Below are positions 16,468-23,163 of a stretch of DNA of 36,445 bases, one piece after another. The stretch covers positions 1 to 36,445 of the forward strand of contig JAGOBK010000010.1 in assembly GCA_017983465.1 (NCBI GenBank). The letters run 5' to 3'. The stretch's first letter is position 1. Each line of letters begins with the position of its first letter. Source of the DNA: Crocinitomicaceae bacterium (lineage in GTDB: Bacteria > Bacteroidota > Bacteroidia > Flavobacteriales_D > Crocinitomicaceae). The notes beneath the pieces were generated by a model, which was not told the origin of the DNA, did not search any database, and saw only the letters and a program-made list of their open reading frames with translations. Made by a program: the position numbers and the translations under genes.

Positions 16468-16932
16468 ATGGAACACCAACACACATACGAATTAACCACT
16501 GTCTGGACTGGAAATAAAGGAGACGGAACCAAAAATGTACGAACTTATGATAGGAGCCACACTGTTTCAATAAAAGGAAAACCTGATTTATTACTGACAA
16601 CGGATAATGCTGCTGTTGGAGATCCATCCAAATTAAATCCGGAGGACTTATTGGTGTCGGCCATCTCTTCTTGCCATATGCTTTCTTATTTATACCTATG
16701 TTCATTGGATGGAATTGTGGTAACGGCCTATTCCGACAATGCTACAGGAATCATGATCGAAAACGCGAATAGCGGCGGAAGTTTTAAAGAAGTAAAATTA
16801 AATCCCCAAGTACAGGTAGCAGATGAATCAATGGTCACAAAAGCGATGGAGTTACACCATAAGGCACACGAAATATGCTACATAGCGAATTCTGTCAATT
16901 TTGAGGTGAGGTGCACTCCTAAAGTAATGTAG
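16468..16932 (+). CDS. OsmC/Ohr family peroxiredoxin-like protein
   Basis: A 154-residue cytoplasmic protein of the OsmC family, thiol peroxidases that reduce organic hydroperoxides. The fold-specific elements are present: an N-terminal strand region with SHTVSIKGKP, the NPEDLLVSAISSCHMLSYLYLC helix start with the peroxidatic Cys69 (first half only), and the second conserved Cys137 in HKAHEICYIANSV. Spacing between the two cysteines fits OsmC. It follows a small beta-rich protein by 12 bp. Downstream are tRNA-derived repeats and a bidirectional hairpin (17095-17123) that may terminate it. Which hydroperoxide is reduced cannot be read from sequence. Confidence 0.88.
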   Translation: MEHQHTYELTTVWTGNKGDGTKNVRTYDRSHTVSIKGKPDLLLTTDNAAVGDPSKLNPEDLLVSAISSCHMLSYLYLCSLDGIVVTAYSDNATGIMIENANSGGSFKEVKLNPQVQVADESMVTKAMELHHKAHEICYIANSVNFEVRCTPKVM

Positions 16933-16955
16933 CTTAAATTTAACTTGTAAAACAT

Positions 16956-17135
16956 GGACCGGACTATCCTCCATTTCATTTCGGATGGACTTTGGGGCTG
17001 TTTTACTAAGAAAAGTTCAGTCCGCTACGCGTTCTTCCTTTTTACCTTTCTAATTCAGCTTATGCAACCAAGCATTCAACACTTCTAGAAATGCAAAAAG
17101 CCAGTCATTGCTGACTGGCTTTTCTTAGTAGCGGG
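16956..17135. repeat. tRNA-fMet-associated repeat, left copy
   Basis: Begins with ggaccggact, a piece of the initiator tRNA 3' end (complement), followed by a small hairpin (tccat/atgga), a shared core (tttactaagaaaag, then ccgct.cgcg.tcttccttttt) and a terminator-like hairpin ending tagcggg. The last 41 bp (17095-17135) are identical to 18879-18919 beside the real tRNA. Bases 17078-17107 are identical to the 3' end of hxlR at 18678-18707. The equivalent right copy is 18734-18919. Confidence 0.85.
17095..17123. terminator. Hairpin terminator, copy 1 (bidirectional)
   Basis: aaaagccagtca and tgactggctttt form a perfect 12-bp stem with loop ttgc and T/A runs on both sides. It stands between the convergent osmC-family gene and the oxidoreductase gene and could end both. 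Confidence 0.75.
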
Positions 17136-17189
17136 TGAGCCACAAATTTAGGGAAGCTTTGTATATGACATTCATGTAAGAAGTAGGCT

Positions 17190-18194
17190 CTACTTGATTT
17201 TTATCACAACTTTTCCTTTTGAACGACCTGTTTCAACATAGGACAGCGCCTCATTCGTTTGCTCGAAAGAAAACACTTTGTCTATGACAGGTTTTATAAC
17301 ACCATCCTCAATAAGTTGGGTAATTTGGCCTAATTGATTTCCTTCGGCTCTCATAAATAGGAAAACAAAATTAGTTTTCGTTTTCTTTGCTTTTTTCTTA
17401 ACACCGAAGCTGATGATTCGAGTGATAAATTTCAAATACCAAGGCAAGCCTATTGACAATGCAAATTCGGGCGTTGGTGGACCGACTAACGAAATGAGTT
17501 GTCCATTTGGTTTTAAAATTCTTAAAGATTTATCCAAGATTTTAGGATCTCTGTTACTATGTAATACTAAATCATAATCTTTCAATTTAGTTTCAAAATC
17601 CTCTGTATTGTAATCAATTATAATATCAGCACCAAGACTTTTGACCAATTCACTATTTTTCGCACTTGTTGTAGTAGCAACAGTAGCTCCCAAATGCTTG
17701 GCTAATTGAATGGCAAAAGTACCTACACCACCCGAGCCAGCTTGAATAAATACTTTTTGACCTTTTTTAACTTTACCGATTTCTACTAATGCTTGCCAAG
17801 CGGTTAGTCCAACTAACGGAATTGACCCAGCTTCATCCATGGTGAGATTTTTTGGTTTTAAAGCAACATCTTTTTCATCAATGGAGATGTATTCGGCAAA
17901 AGTTCCAATTCGATAATCTGATGCCCGAGCATACACTTCATCGCCAACCTTCAATGTGCTGACTTTTGAACCTACACGAGTTATAATTCCAGCCAGATCA
18001 TGACCTGCTGTTATGGGTGGTTTATAGGGTAGGAAAAGTTTGAACTCTCCCCATTTGATCATCGAGTCTAATAGATTTACTCCAGCTGAATGTATTTGTA
18101 TCAGGACATCCTTTTCATTAACCGTAGGTTCTACCAAAGTAGTTAAATGTAATTTCTCTTTTTTGCCGTAGCGCTTAACGATGAATGCTTTCAT
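17190..18194 (-). CDS. NADP-dependent quinone oxidoreductase-like protein (MDR family)
   Basis: The start is the ATG at 18194 (MKAFIVKRYGKKEKLHL), 334 residues; the longer frame reads through the operator region and is rejected. It belongs to the zinc-less medium-chain dehydrogenase/reductase group: GroES-like domain with GHDLAGIITRVGSKVSTLKVGD at 64-85 (split here by the fold), Rossmann motif AGSGGVGTFAIQLAKHLGA from 152, and TGRSKGKVVIKI at the end. No structural-zinc cysteines are seen. Such enzymes reduce quinones or activated alkenes with NADPH. It is divergent from an HxlR regulator, as in the qor/qorR and yodB-type pairs. A TATATTTG box lies 36 bp upstream, between two operator-like repeats. 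The pair is enclosed by tRNA-derived direct repeats, a sign of acquisition. Confidence 0.88.
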   Translation of the reverse strand: MKAFIVKRYGKKEKLHLTTLVEPTVNEKDVLIQIHSAGVNLLDSMIKWGEFKLFLPYKPPITAGHDLAGIITRVGSKVSTLKVGDEVYARASDYRIGTFAEYISIDEKDVALKPKNLTMDEAGSIPLVGLTAWQALVEIGKVKKGQKVFIQAGSGGVGTFAIQLAKHLGATVATTTSAKNSELVKSLGADIIIDYNTEDFETKLKDYDLVLHSNRDPKILDKSLRILKPNGQLISLVGPPTPEFALSIGLPWYLKFITRIISFGVKKKAKKTKTNFVFLFMRAEGNQLGQITQLIEDGVIKPVIDKVFSFEQTNEALSYVETGRSKGKVVIKIK

Positions 18195-18213
18195 AATTTT
18201 TCTTGTAAATTTG

Positions 18214-18230
18214 CTTTCAAAATGCAAGTG
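18214..18230. promoter_or_regulatory. Candidate HxlR operator, copy 1
   Basis: ctttcaaaatgcaagtg, an exact 17-bp direct repeat of 18246-18262, spaced 32 bp (three helical turns). It lies immediately downstream of the -7 box of the oxidoreductase gene, where a bound regulator would block transcription start. Confidence 0.6.
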
Positions 18231-18257
18231 CAAATATACAAACAACTTTCAAAATGC
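18231..18257 (-). promoter_or_regulatory. Promoter of the oxidoreductase gene
   Basis: Minus-strand TATATTTG at 18231-18238 is an exact TAnnTTTG box; TTG lies 18 bp upstream inside the second 17-bp repeat. Both core elements are therefore in contact with the operator candidates. Confidence 0.6.
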
Positions 18258-18262
18258 AAGTG
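18246..18262. promoter_or_regulatory. Candidate HxlR operator, copy 2
   Basis: Second exact copy of ctttcaaaatgcaagtg. It covers the spacer and -33 region of the oxidoreductase promoter and lies 21-37 bp before the hxlR start codon, so it could serve both divergent genes. Confidence 0.6.
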
Positions 18263-18282
18263 GTTATTAATTATCTTTCAAT

Positions 18283-18714
18283 ATGAATAAGAAAAGGTCA
18301 GAATGTCCATTAAGTTACTCGCTCGATATTTTTGGAGATAAGTGGTCACTTTTAATAATTCGAGACCTAATGTTCGAGAATAAGTGTACCTACAATGATT
18401 TTTTAAAATCGCAAGAAGGAATCGCGACAAACATTTTAGCGTCAAGGCTAAAAGAATTGGAAGAAAATGGGATCATTGAAAAATCAGCTCATCCTGATAG
18501 TAAAGCTAAAAAATTATACAGGCTCACTTCGAAAGGAATAGATTTATTACCTATTCTTATTGAAGTTTATATATGGTCTGACAAATATTTCACTATACCA
18601 GCTGATATTAAAGTGGTCATACAAGAAGCAAAGAAGGACAAAGAAAAGTTTGAAAATCAAATAAGAAGTAAACTTACAACACTTCTAGAAATGCAAAAAG
18701 CCAGTCAAATATGA
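18283..18714 (+). CDS. HxlR family winged-helix transcriptional regulator
   Basis: A 143-residue cytoplasmic DNA-binding protein. The N-terminal CPLSYSLDIFGDKWSLLIIR (residues 8-27) is the family signature, with Cys8 equivalent to the redox- or electrophile-sensing cysteine of YodB, HypR and QorR. The wing and recognition helix follow (GIATNILASRLKELEENGII, then KAKKLYRLTSKGIDLLPIL). A C-terminal helix forms the dimer interface and the tail ends LLEMQKASQI. It is divergently placed from a quinone-oxidoreductase gene with two 17-bp direct repeats between them, so it likely represses that gene until its cysteine is modified. The stop codon lies inside the 3' arm of a terminator hairpin, so the coding end and terminator are fused. 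Confidence 0.92.
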   Translation: MNKKRSECPLSYSLDIFGDKWSLLIIRDLMFENKCTYNDFLKSQEGIATNILASRLKELEENGIIEKSAHPDSKAKKLYRLTSKGIDLLPILIEVYIWSDKYFTIPADIKVVIQEAKKDKEKFENQIRSKLTTLLEMQKASQI

Positions 18715-18723
18715 CTGGCTTTC
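18695..18723. terminator. Hairpin terminator, copy 2, fused with the end of hxlR
   Basis: aaagccagtca and tgactggcttt pair with loop aata. The hxlR TGA (18712-18714) is the start of the 3' arm, so the hairpin forms within the last codons. Same stem as the copies at 17095 and 18879 but a different loop. Confidence 0.75.
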
Positions 18724-18727
18724 CTTG

Positions 18728-18743
18728 TAGCGGGGACCGGACT
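18728..18743 (-). repeat. 16-bp duplicate of the tRNA-fMet 3' end
   Basis: tagcggggaccggact is identical to the 3' end of the initiator tRNA gene at 18913-18928 (acceptor 3' strand and half the T stem). It follows a terminator hairpin just as the real one does. The rest of the tRNA is missing; the next bases form a different hairpin (attcagac/gtctgaat). Confidence 0.85.
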
Positions 18744-18919
18744 ATTCAGACGTACTGCGTAGTCTGAATGGACCTTAAGAATTTGCTTTACTAAGAAAAG
18801 CACAGACCGCTGCGCGCTCTTCCTTTTTTATTGTCTTAACCTTCATCCAAGCAAAGCTTGATTCAGTTTCATCCAATAAAAAAGCCAGTCATTGCTGACT
18901 GGCTTTTCTTAGTAGCGGG
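18734..18919. repeat. tRNA-fMet-associated repeat, right copy
   Basis: Counterpart of 16956-17135: same opening ggaccggact, a hairpin (attcagac/gtctgaat), the core tttactaagaaaag and ccgctgcgcgctcttccttttt, then the terminator and tagcggg. It contains actaagaaaag, which is the inverse of cttttcttagt at its own distal end, so each unit has inverted ends. Confidence 0.8.
18879..18907. terminator. Hairpin terminator, copy 3, after tRNA-fMet
   Basis: Perfect 12-bp stem aaaagccagtca/tgactggctttt with loop ttgc, located six bases downstream of the tRNA 3' end on the minus strand and followed there by a T run. This is most likely the original terminator from which the other two copies derive. Confidence 0.85.
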
Positions 18920-18985
18920 GACCGGACTCGAACCGATGGCCTTCGGGTTATGAGCCCGACGAGCTACCAACTGCTCCACCCCGCA
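18913..18985 (-). tRNA. Initiator tRNA (tRNA-fMet, anticodon CAT)
   Basis: Minus strand. Positions 2-7 GCGGGG pair with CCCCGC, while 1:72 is an unpaired T-T, an initiator hallmark (E. coli has C-A). The anticodon stem carries the three consecutive G-C pairs GGG/CCC around CTCATAA, the second initiator hallmark. D-arm GGAGCAGTTGGTAGCTC and T-loop GGTTCGAGTCC are normal. The 3' CCA is not encoded (A73 then CTA). Confidence 0.95.
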
Positions 18986-19082
18986 ATATATCTTTAGTTA
19001 TTGCTATCTAATTCTGTTTATTCAGTTTTGGTGAACTGAATGCGCAACTCAAATTTGCTACGTTTAGCGTTCATTGCGGGTA

Positions 19083-19112
19083 CAAAGATACGCCTTTTTT
19101 TAGAATACGCAA
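19083..19112 (-). promoter_or_regulatory. Promoter of tRNA-fMet
   Basis: Minus-strand TTG (19110-19112), a 19-bp spacer and TATCTTTG (19083-19090). This places a start about 90 bp upstream of the tRNA and just after the metG stop, so the tRNA is transcribed independently of metG. Confidence 0.7.
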
Positions 19113-19121
19113 TACTTTTAT

Positions 19122-21188
19122 TTATGCAACTGTAGGACCTTCGCCAAATTCTTTTTCAGAAGCCAAGAAACTCAAGGCTCCTTCTGCATTTTCTGCCATT
19201 AATATCATTCCTTGTGATTCGATTCCGCGGATTTTACGCGGCGCCAAATTCAAGAGTACTAAAACCGTTTTCCCAATGATTTCCTCAGGTGCGTAATGTG
19301 CAGCAATTCCAGATACGATTGTTCGTTCGTCAATTCCTGTGTGGACTTTCAACTTTAAAAGTTTATCCGCATTTTCTACTTTTTCTGCTTCAAGGATTTT
19401 CCCCATGCGCAGGTCCATTTTGCTAAAATCGTCGAAGTTGATGAGGTCTTTCATAGCTGGATAAGGTGATTTAAGTTGATTGCTCGCTTGTAGTTTTTCT
19501 ACTTCTGACTGTACAAGCTCGTCTTCAATTTTTGTAAATAATATGTGCGCCTCGCCGATTTGGTGACCCGCTTCTAATAAGGTTGAACTACCAAATGAGG
19601 ACCATGAAAGATTCTCCGCATTCAACATCTTTCCTAATTTTTGTGCCGTTGCTGGCAGGAAGATTTGTGTGGCGATTTGCAGATTCGCAGTAATTTGCAA
19701 GGCAACATAGAGAATGGTCTGAACGCGTTCCGGATCTGTTTTGATGACTTTCCAAGGTTCTTGATCCGCCAAATACTTATTTCCGATGCGCGCAATTTGC
19801 ATCATCTCTGTTTGTGCTTCACGAATTTTGTACGCATACATTAATTCGGCAATGCGTCTCGGAGCTTGCTCAATGGCGTCGAATACCGCTTGATCTTCTG
19901 CACTAAAGGCAAGCGGACTAGGAACGATTCCCTCGTAATATTTTTGAGTTAACACCAACGTTCGATTCACGAAATTCCCGTAAATATCCGCCAATTCTGA
20001 ATTGACACGTGTTTGAAATTCTTTCCACGTAAATTCGGAGTCTTTGCTTTCCGGTGCAATCGCACTCAAAACGTATTTCAACTCATCAATCTTATCTAGA
20101 TAAGCTTCCAAGTATTCATGCAACCAAACCGCCCAGTTTCGTGATGTGGAGAATTTATCTCCTTCTAAATTCAAGAATTCGTAGGCTGGAACATTATCCG
20201 GAAGAATGAAATCCCCATGATCCTTCAATAAGATTGGAAAGATAATCGCATGGAAAACGATGTTGTCTTTCCCAATGAAATGAACAAGTTTTCGATCTCC
20301 TGCTTCGGATTTTGTCCAATAGTTACGCCAGTCTTTTCCATTGTCAAGCGCCCATTGTTTCGTCGCTGAAATGTAGCCAATCGGTGCATCCAACCAAACA
20401 TAGAGAACTTTCCCATCTGCATTTGGTAAAGGAACTTTAACTCCCCAATCCAAATCGCGGGTCATGGCACGAGGTTTAAGTCCACCATTGATCCACGACA
20501 TACATTGTCCGATCACTTGGTTTCTCCACAACTTCGGATCGTGCTGTTGAACACCGTCTAATATTCCGTTTTGAATCCATTCTTTCAACCAGGTTTCGTG
20601 TTGATCCATGGGTAGGTACCAATGCGAAGTGGATTTCAATATAGGCGTTTTTCCGCTTAACGTAGACTTTGGGTTGATTAAATCTGTTGGACTTAAGTCA
20701 CTACCGCATTTTTCACATTGATCTCCGTACGCGCCTGTACTTTGGCATTTCGGACAATCACCTGTGATGTAGCGATCGGCTAAAAATTGCTGGTATTCTT
20801 CGTCGTAATATTGTTCAGAAGTTTCCTCTATGAACTTTCCTTGCTCGTGTAATTTTTTGAAAAAATCAGCGGATGTTTCGTGGTGTAATTCACTAGAAGT
20901 GCGGTGAAAAATGTCGAATGAAATGTCGAACTTTTCAAACGCTCCTTTGATGATTCCATGGTATTTATCTACGATATCTTTTGGTGTAAGTCCATCTTTT
21001 TTCGCACGAAGTGTAATTGCTGCACCATGCTCATCGCTACCGCAGATAAACACGACATCGTGCTCATTCATGCGAAGGAAACGAACAAAAATATCTGCTG
21101 GAAGGTAAACTCCTGCGACGTGTCCAAGGTGTAATGGTCCATTCGCGTAGGGCAAAGCTGCGGTTACCGTGTATGTTGCTTTTTTCAT
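19122..21188 (-). CDS. metG: Methionine--tRNA ligase MetG
   Basis: A 688-residue class I synthetase charging both elongator and initiator tRNA-Met. Seen: the HIGH-type HLGH at 20-23, the zinc knuckle with Cys145, Cys148, Cys158 and Cys161, the KMSKS-loop equivalent KFSTS at 345-349 (a Bacteroidota variant), an anticodon-binding helical domain, and a C-terminal EMAP-II-like tRNA-binding/dimerisation domain from about residue 580 (FSKMDLRMGKILEAEKVE). Length matches family members with this appendage. TATCTTTG (21194-21201) lies five bases before the ATG, so the mRNA is probably leaderless. The gene is followed on the same strand by its own substrate, tRNA-fMet, 136 bp downstream. Confidence 0.97.
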   Translation of the reverse strand: MKKATYTVTAALPYANGPLHLGHVAGVYLPADIFVRFLRMNEHDVVFICGSDEHGAAITLRAKKDGLTPKDIVDKYHGIIKGAFEKFDISFDIFHRTSSELHHETSADFFKKLHEQGKFIEETSEQYYDEEYQQFLADRYITGDCPKCQSTGAYGDQCEKCGSDLSPTDLINPKSTLSGKTPILKSTSHWYLPMDQHETWLKEWIQNGILDGVQQHDPKLWRNQVIGQCMSWINGGLKPRAMTRDLDWGVKVPLPNADGKVLYVWLDAPIGYISATKQWALDNGKDWRNYWTKSEAGDRKLVHFIGKDNIVFHAIIFPILLKDHGDFILPDNVPAYEFLNLEGDKFSTSRNWAVWLHEYLEAYLDKIDELKYVLSAIAPESKDSEFTWKEFQTRVNSELADIYGNFVNRTLVLTQKYYEGIVPSPLAFSAEDQAVFDAIEQAPRRIAELMYAYKIREAQTEMMQIARIGNKYLADQEPWKVIKTDPERVQTILYVALQITANLQIATQIFLPATAQKLGKMLNAENLSWSSFGSSTLLEAGHQIGEAHILFTKIEDELVQSEVEKLQASNQLKSPYPAMKDLINFDDFSKMDLRMGKILEAEKVENADKLLKLKVHTGIDERTIVSGIAAHYAPEEIIGKTVLVLLNLAPRKIRGIESQGMILMAENAEGALSFLASEKEFGEGPTVA

Positions 21189-21193
21189 CAGGA

Positions 21194-21201
21194 CAAAGAT
21201 A
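21194..21201 (-). promoter_or_regulatory. -7 box of metG
   Basis: Minus-strand TATCTTTG, an exact consensus, five bases from the metG ATG. No TTG at the usual -33 distance is visible. Confidence 0.55.
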
Positions 21202-21252
21202 ATAAAAGCTTGGGCATGTTTAGAGCATTTCCCCTTTTCAAAAAGTAAAGGA

Positions 21253-21283
21253 CAAAAAAAAGGGTCGACGAGCGACCCTTTTC
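21253..21283 (-). terminator. Terminator of the PA-domain protein gene
   Basis: On the minus strand aagggtcg-ctcgt-cgaccctt forms a GC-rich stem followed by eight T residues, 17 bp after the gene's stop. Confidence 0.85.
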
Positions 21284-21300
21284 CTGATTCGAAAATCGAA

Positions 21301-23046
21301 TTATTTTTTCACAACATTGAATTGTGCTGTTTTACCATTTTCAAGAACTACGTTGAAAATGTAAACACCAGCTTCAAGGTTTGCGATGTTCAATTCAGCT
21401 TGACCAGATGTCAAAGAAACTTGATTTGTCATAGCAACTCTTCCAGCAACGTCAGTTACTGTTAAGTTAGCTACTCCTTCACCTTCGATAGAAATAGTCA
21501 CTTGGTCAGTTGCAGGGTTTGGATAAGCCATACCTTCAACTGTGTTTAATTCGTTGATTCCAACTGTCTCACCAACTTTCATTGCGATTGAGCTAGGTAC
21601 ATCAGAACCAAAACCAACTGCAAAGTAAGTACCGTCACTTTCGTTTGGACTCATTGGTTGTAAGTAGTAAGCTTCGTTCCAAGTGTAGTCAGTTTTGTTT
21701 TCATGTCCAATGTATAAACTTAAGTTTACTGTTTGAACACATGCCAAATAACGTTGGTTATCTTCTAAGTTAGCAGGTGTAGTGAAAGCACCGTATACTG
21801 TTTCTCCTTGAAGGTCCCCAGGGTAGTAATAGAATCCTGACGCTACTTCTGTTAATGTAGTAAATGCTAAATTCGCATCATTTAAATCAGCGAATGCATC
21901 TTCCCATTTGTACAAGTATAATGCCATCTCCTCTCCAGTTAATAATACCGCAGAAGCCGTACTCGTTGTAGCAGCGAAGTAAATTCCTTCCACACTCATG
22001 CGGCTAGCATTTGGATCATTGATCACAGAACATGCAGAGAATGTTTGGTTGTTTGTTCCTGGACGGTAGAAGTTACCTCCTGAAGGTAATCCAGTAGTCG
22101 CATCAGCTTGTGCATAAGAATACAATGAATCTGAAATCGTAAACGTAGATGTTAACACGTTGTCCGCATCATATTGGTCTGCAATTCCAAGTCCTACTGT
22201 ATAAGTCAATGTGTAAGTTCCAGCTGGGTATGTTGCCAAAGAAAATTGAGGCAATGTAGAAGTTCCACCAGGATAAACATCTGTACTGTCACCAGCAGCG
22301 ATAGATAGTCCGGTAACGCTATTATCATAAACAGTCGCTCCAGAAGGATTTGTAATTTTTGCATTTAAAGAAACTGTTGCTTGTGCTTGGTTTCCGTAAT
22401 TGAACACACGCGCTCCTAGGTCAAAATTGAATTCTGTACCATTTTGAGCGATAAAAGAAGGAACGATTGCTTGTTTAGGAAGCAAGGCAGCTTTAGGAGA
22501 AACACCTCCGTCATTTGCGTATAATCCTGTTTTGTTCCCAAGGAACATTACAACTGCACCGTTAGCCATTTGATTAACGATTGCATCACCATCAGAATTT
22601 TGGATCATTACAACAGGAATGGTTACAGATGCACCACTTGCCCCAGCACCCATTGCAATTACTTCGGGATCACGATTGATCACGATGACTGCAACTGCAC
22701 CTGCATTTTGTGCATTCAAGGCTTTCATTCCAAACTCACATGTATTACGGTAAATTACCGCAATCTTACCTGTAAGGTTATTGATTAACGGGTTACATCC
22801 CTCCTGGGAAACCGGGTGACCTTGAGGGTTTGTGCCCGGACTACCATCTTCTACCAACATTAAGGTATCTTGAACATACGTTCCAGGAATGTTGAAGTCA
22901 GGTGTTGCCCATCCGCTTGCCGGATCAGCCCATGTGTGCGTGTAATTTGCTACAATTGACTGCGGAGAAACCCCCGCTACAATTACTTGAGCATTTGACA
23001 TATACGTCAATGCAATAGCACTAATAGTAAGTAATAATTTTCTCAT
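21301..23046 (-). CDS. Secreted PA-domain protein with T9SS sorting domain
   Basis: A 581-residue protein with signal peptide MRKLLLTISAIALTYMSNAQ. Residues about 60-175 form a protease-associated (PA) domain: CNPLINNLTGKIAVIYRNTC, FGMKALNAQNAGAVAVIVIN and ASVTIPVVMIQNSDGDAIVN. No protease catalytic motif follows; instead an Ig-like/CARDB-type region (about 210-310, LNAKITNPSGATVYDNSVTG) and a further beta domain. The C-terminal 80 residues (YPNPATDQVTISI to QFNVVKK) are a T9SS type A sorting domain. PA domains without a peptidase are common in T9SS cargo and may bind ligands. It is flanked by strong terminators and is a single-gene unit. Confidence 0.88.
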   Translation of the reverse strand: MRKLLLTISAIALTYMSNAQVIVAGVSPQSIVANYTHTWADPASGWATPDFNIPGTYVQDTLMLVEDGSPGTNPQGHPVSQEGCNPLINNLTGKIAVIYRNTCEFGMKALNAQNAGAVAVIVINRDPEVIAMGAGASGASVTIPVVMIQNSDGDAIVNQMANGAVVMFLGNKTGLYANDGGVSPKAALLPKQAIVPSFIAQNGTEFNFDLGARVFNYGNQAQATVSLNAKITNPSGATVYDNSVTGLSIAAGDSTDVYPGGTSTLPQFSLATYPAGTYTLTYTVGLGIADQYDADNVLTSTFTISDSLYSYAQADATTGLPSGGNFYRPGTNNQTFSACSVINDPNASRMSVEGIYFAATTSTASAVLLTGEEMALYLYKWEDAFADLNDANLAFTTLTEVASGFYYYPGDLQGETVYGAFTTPANLEDNQRYLACVQTVNLSLYIGHENKTDYTWNEAYYLQPMSPNESDGTYFAVGFGSDVPSSIAMKVGETVGINELNTVEGMAYPNPATDQVTISIEGEGVANLTVTDVAGRVAMTNQVSLTSGQAELNIANLEAGVYIFNVVLENGKTAQFNVVKK

Positions 23047-23116
23047 AGTTGATTATTTTAATAATGATTCGTGCTAAAGTTACTATAATTTTAACTCAAA
23101 ACAAATGTATTAAAAA

Positions 23117-23144
23117 CAAAAAAGCCGTCTTAAGGACGGCTTTA
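23117..23144 (-). terminator. Terminator of the PiT operon
   Basis: aaagccgtc-ttaag-gacggcttt is a perfect 9-bp stem; on the minus strand it is followed by a T-rich run. It sits 20 bp after the PiT stop and ahead of the start region of the PA-domain gene. Confidence 0.85.
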
Positions 23145-23163
23145 ATAGGTTGTTGTGAAGTGC

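Noticed and set aside
16956..16965. A second tRNA gene at the left repeat
   Set aside because: Only a 10-bp fragment of the tRNA 3' end is present; no acceptor 5' strand, D-arm or anticodon arm can be formed.
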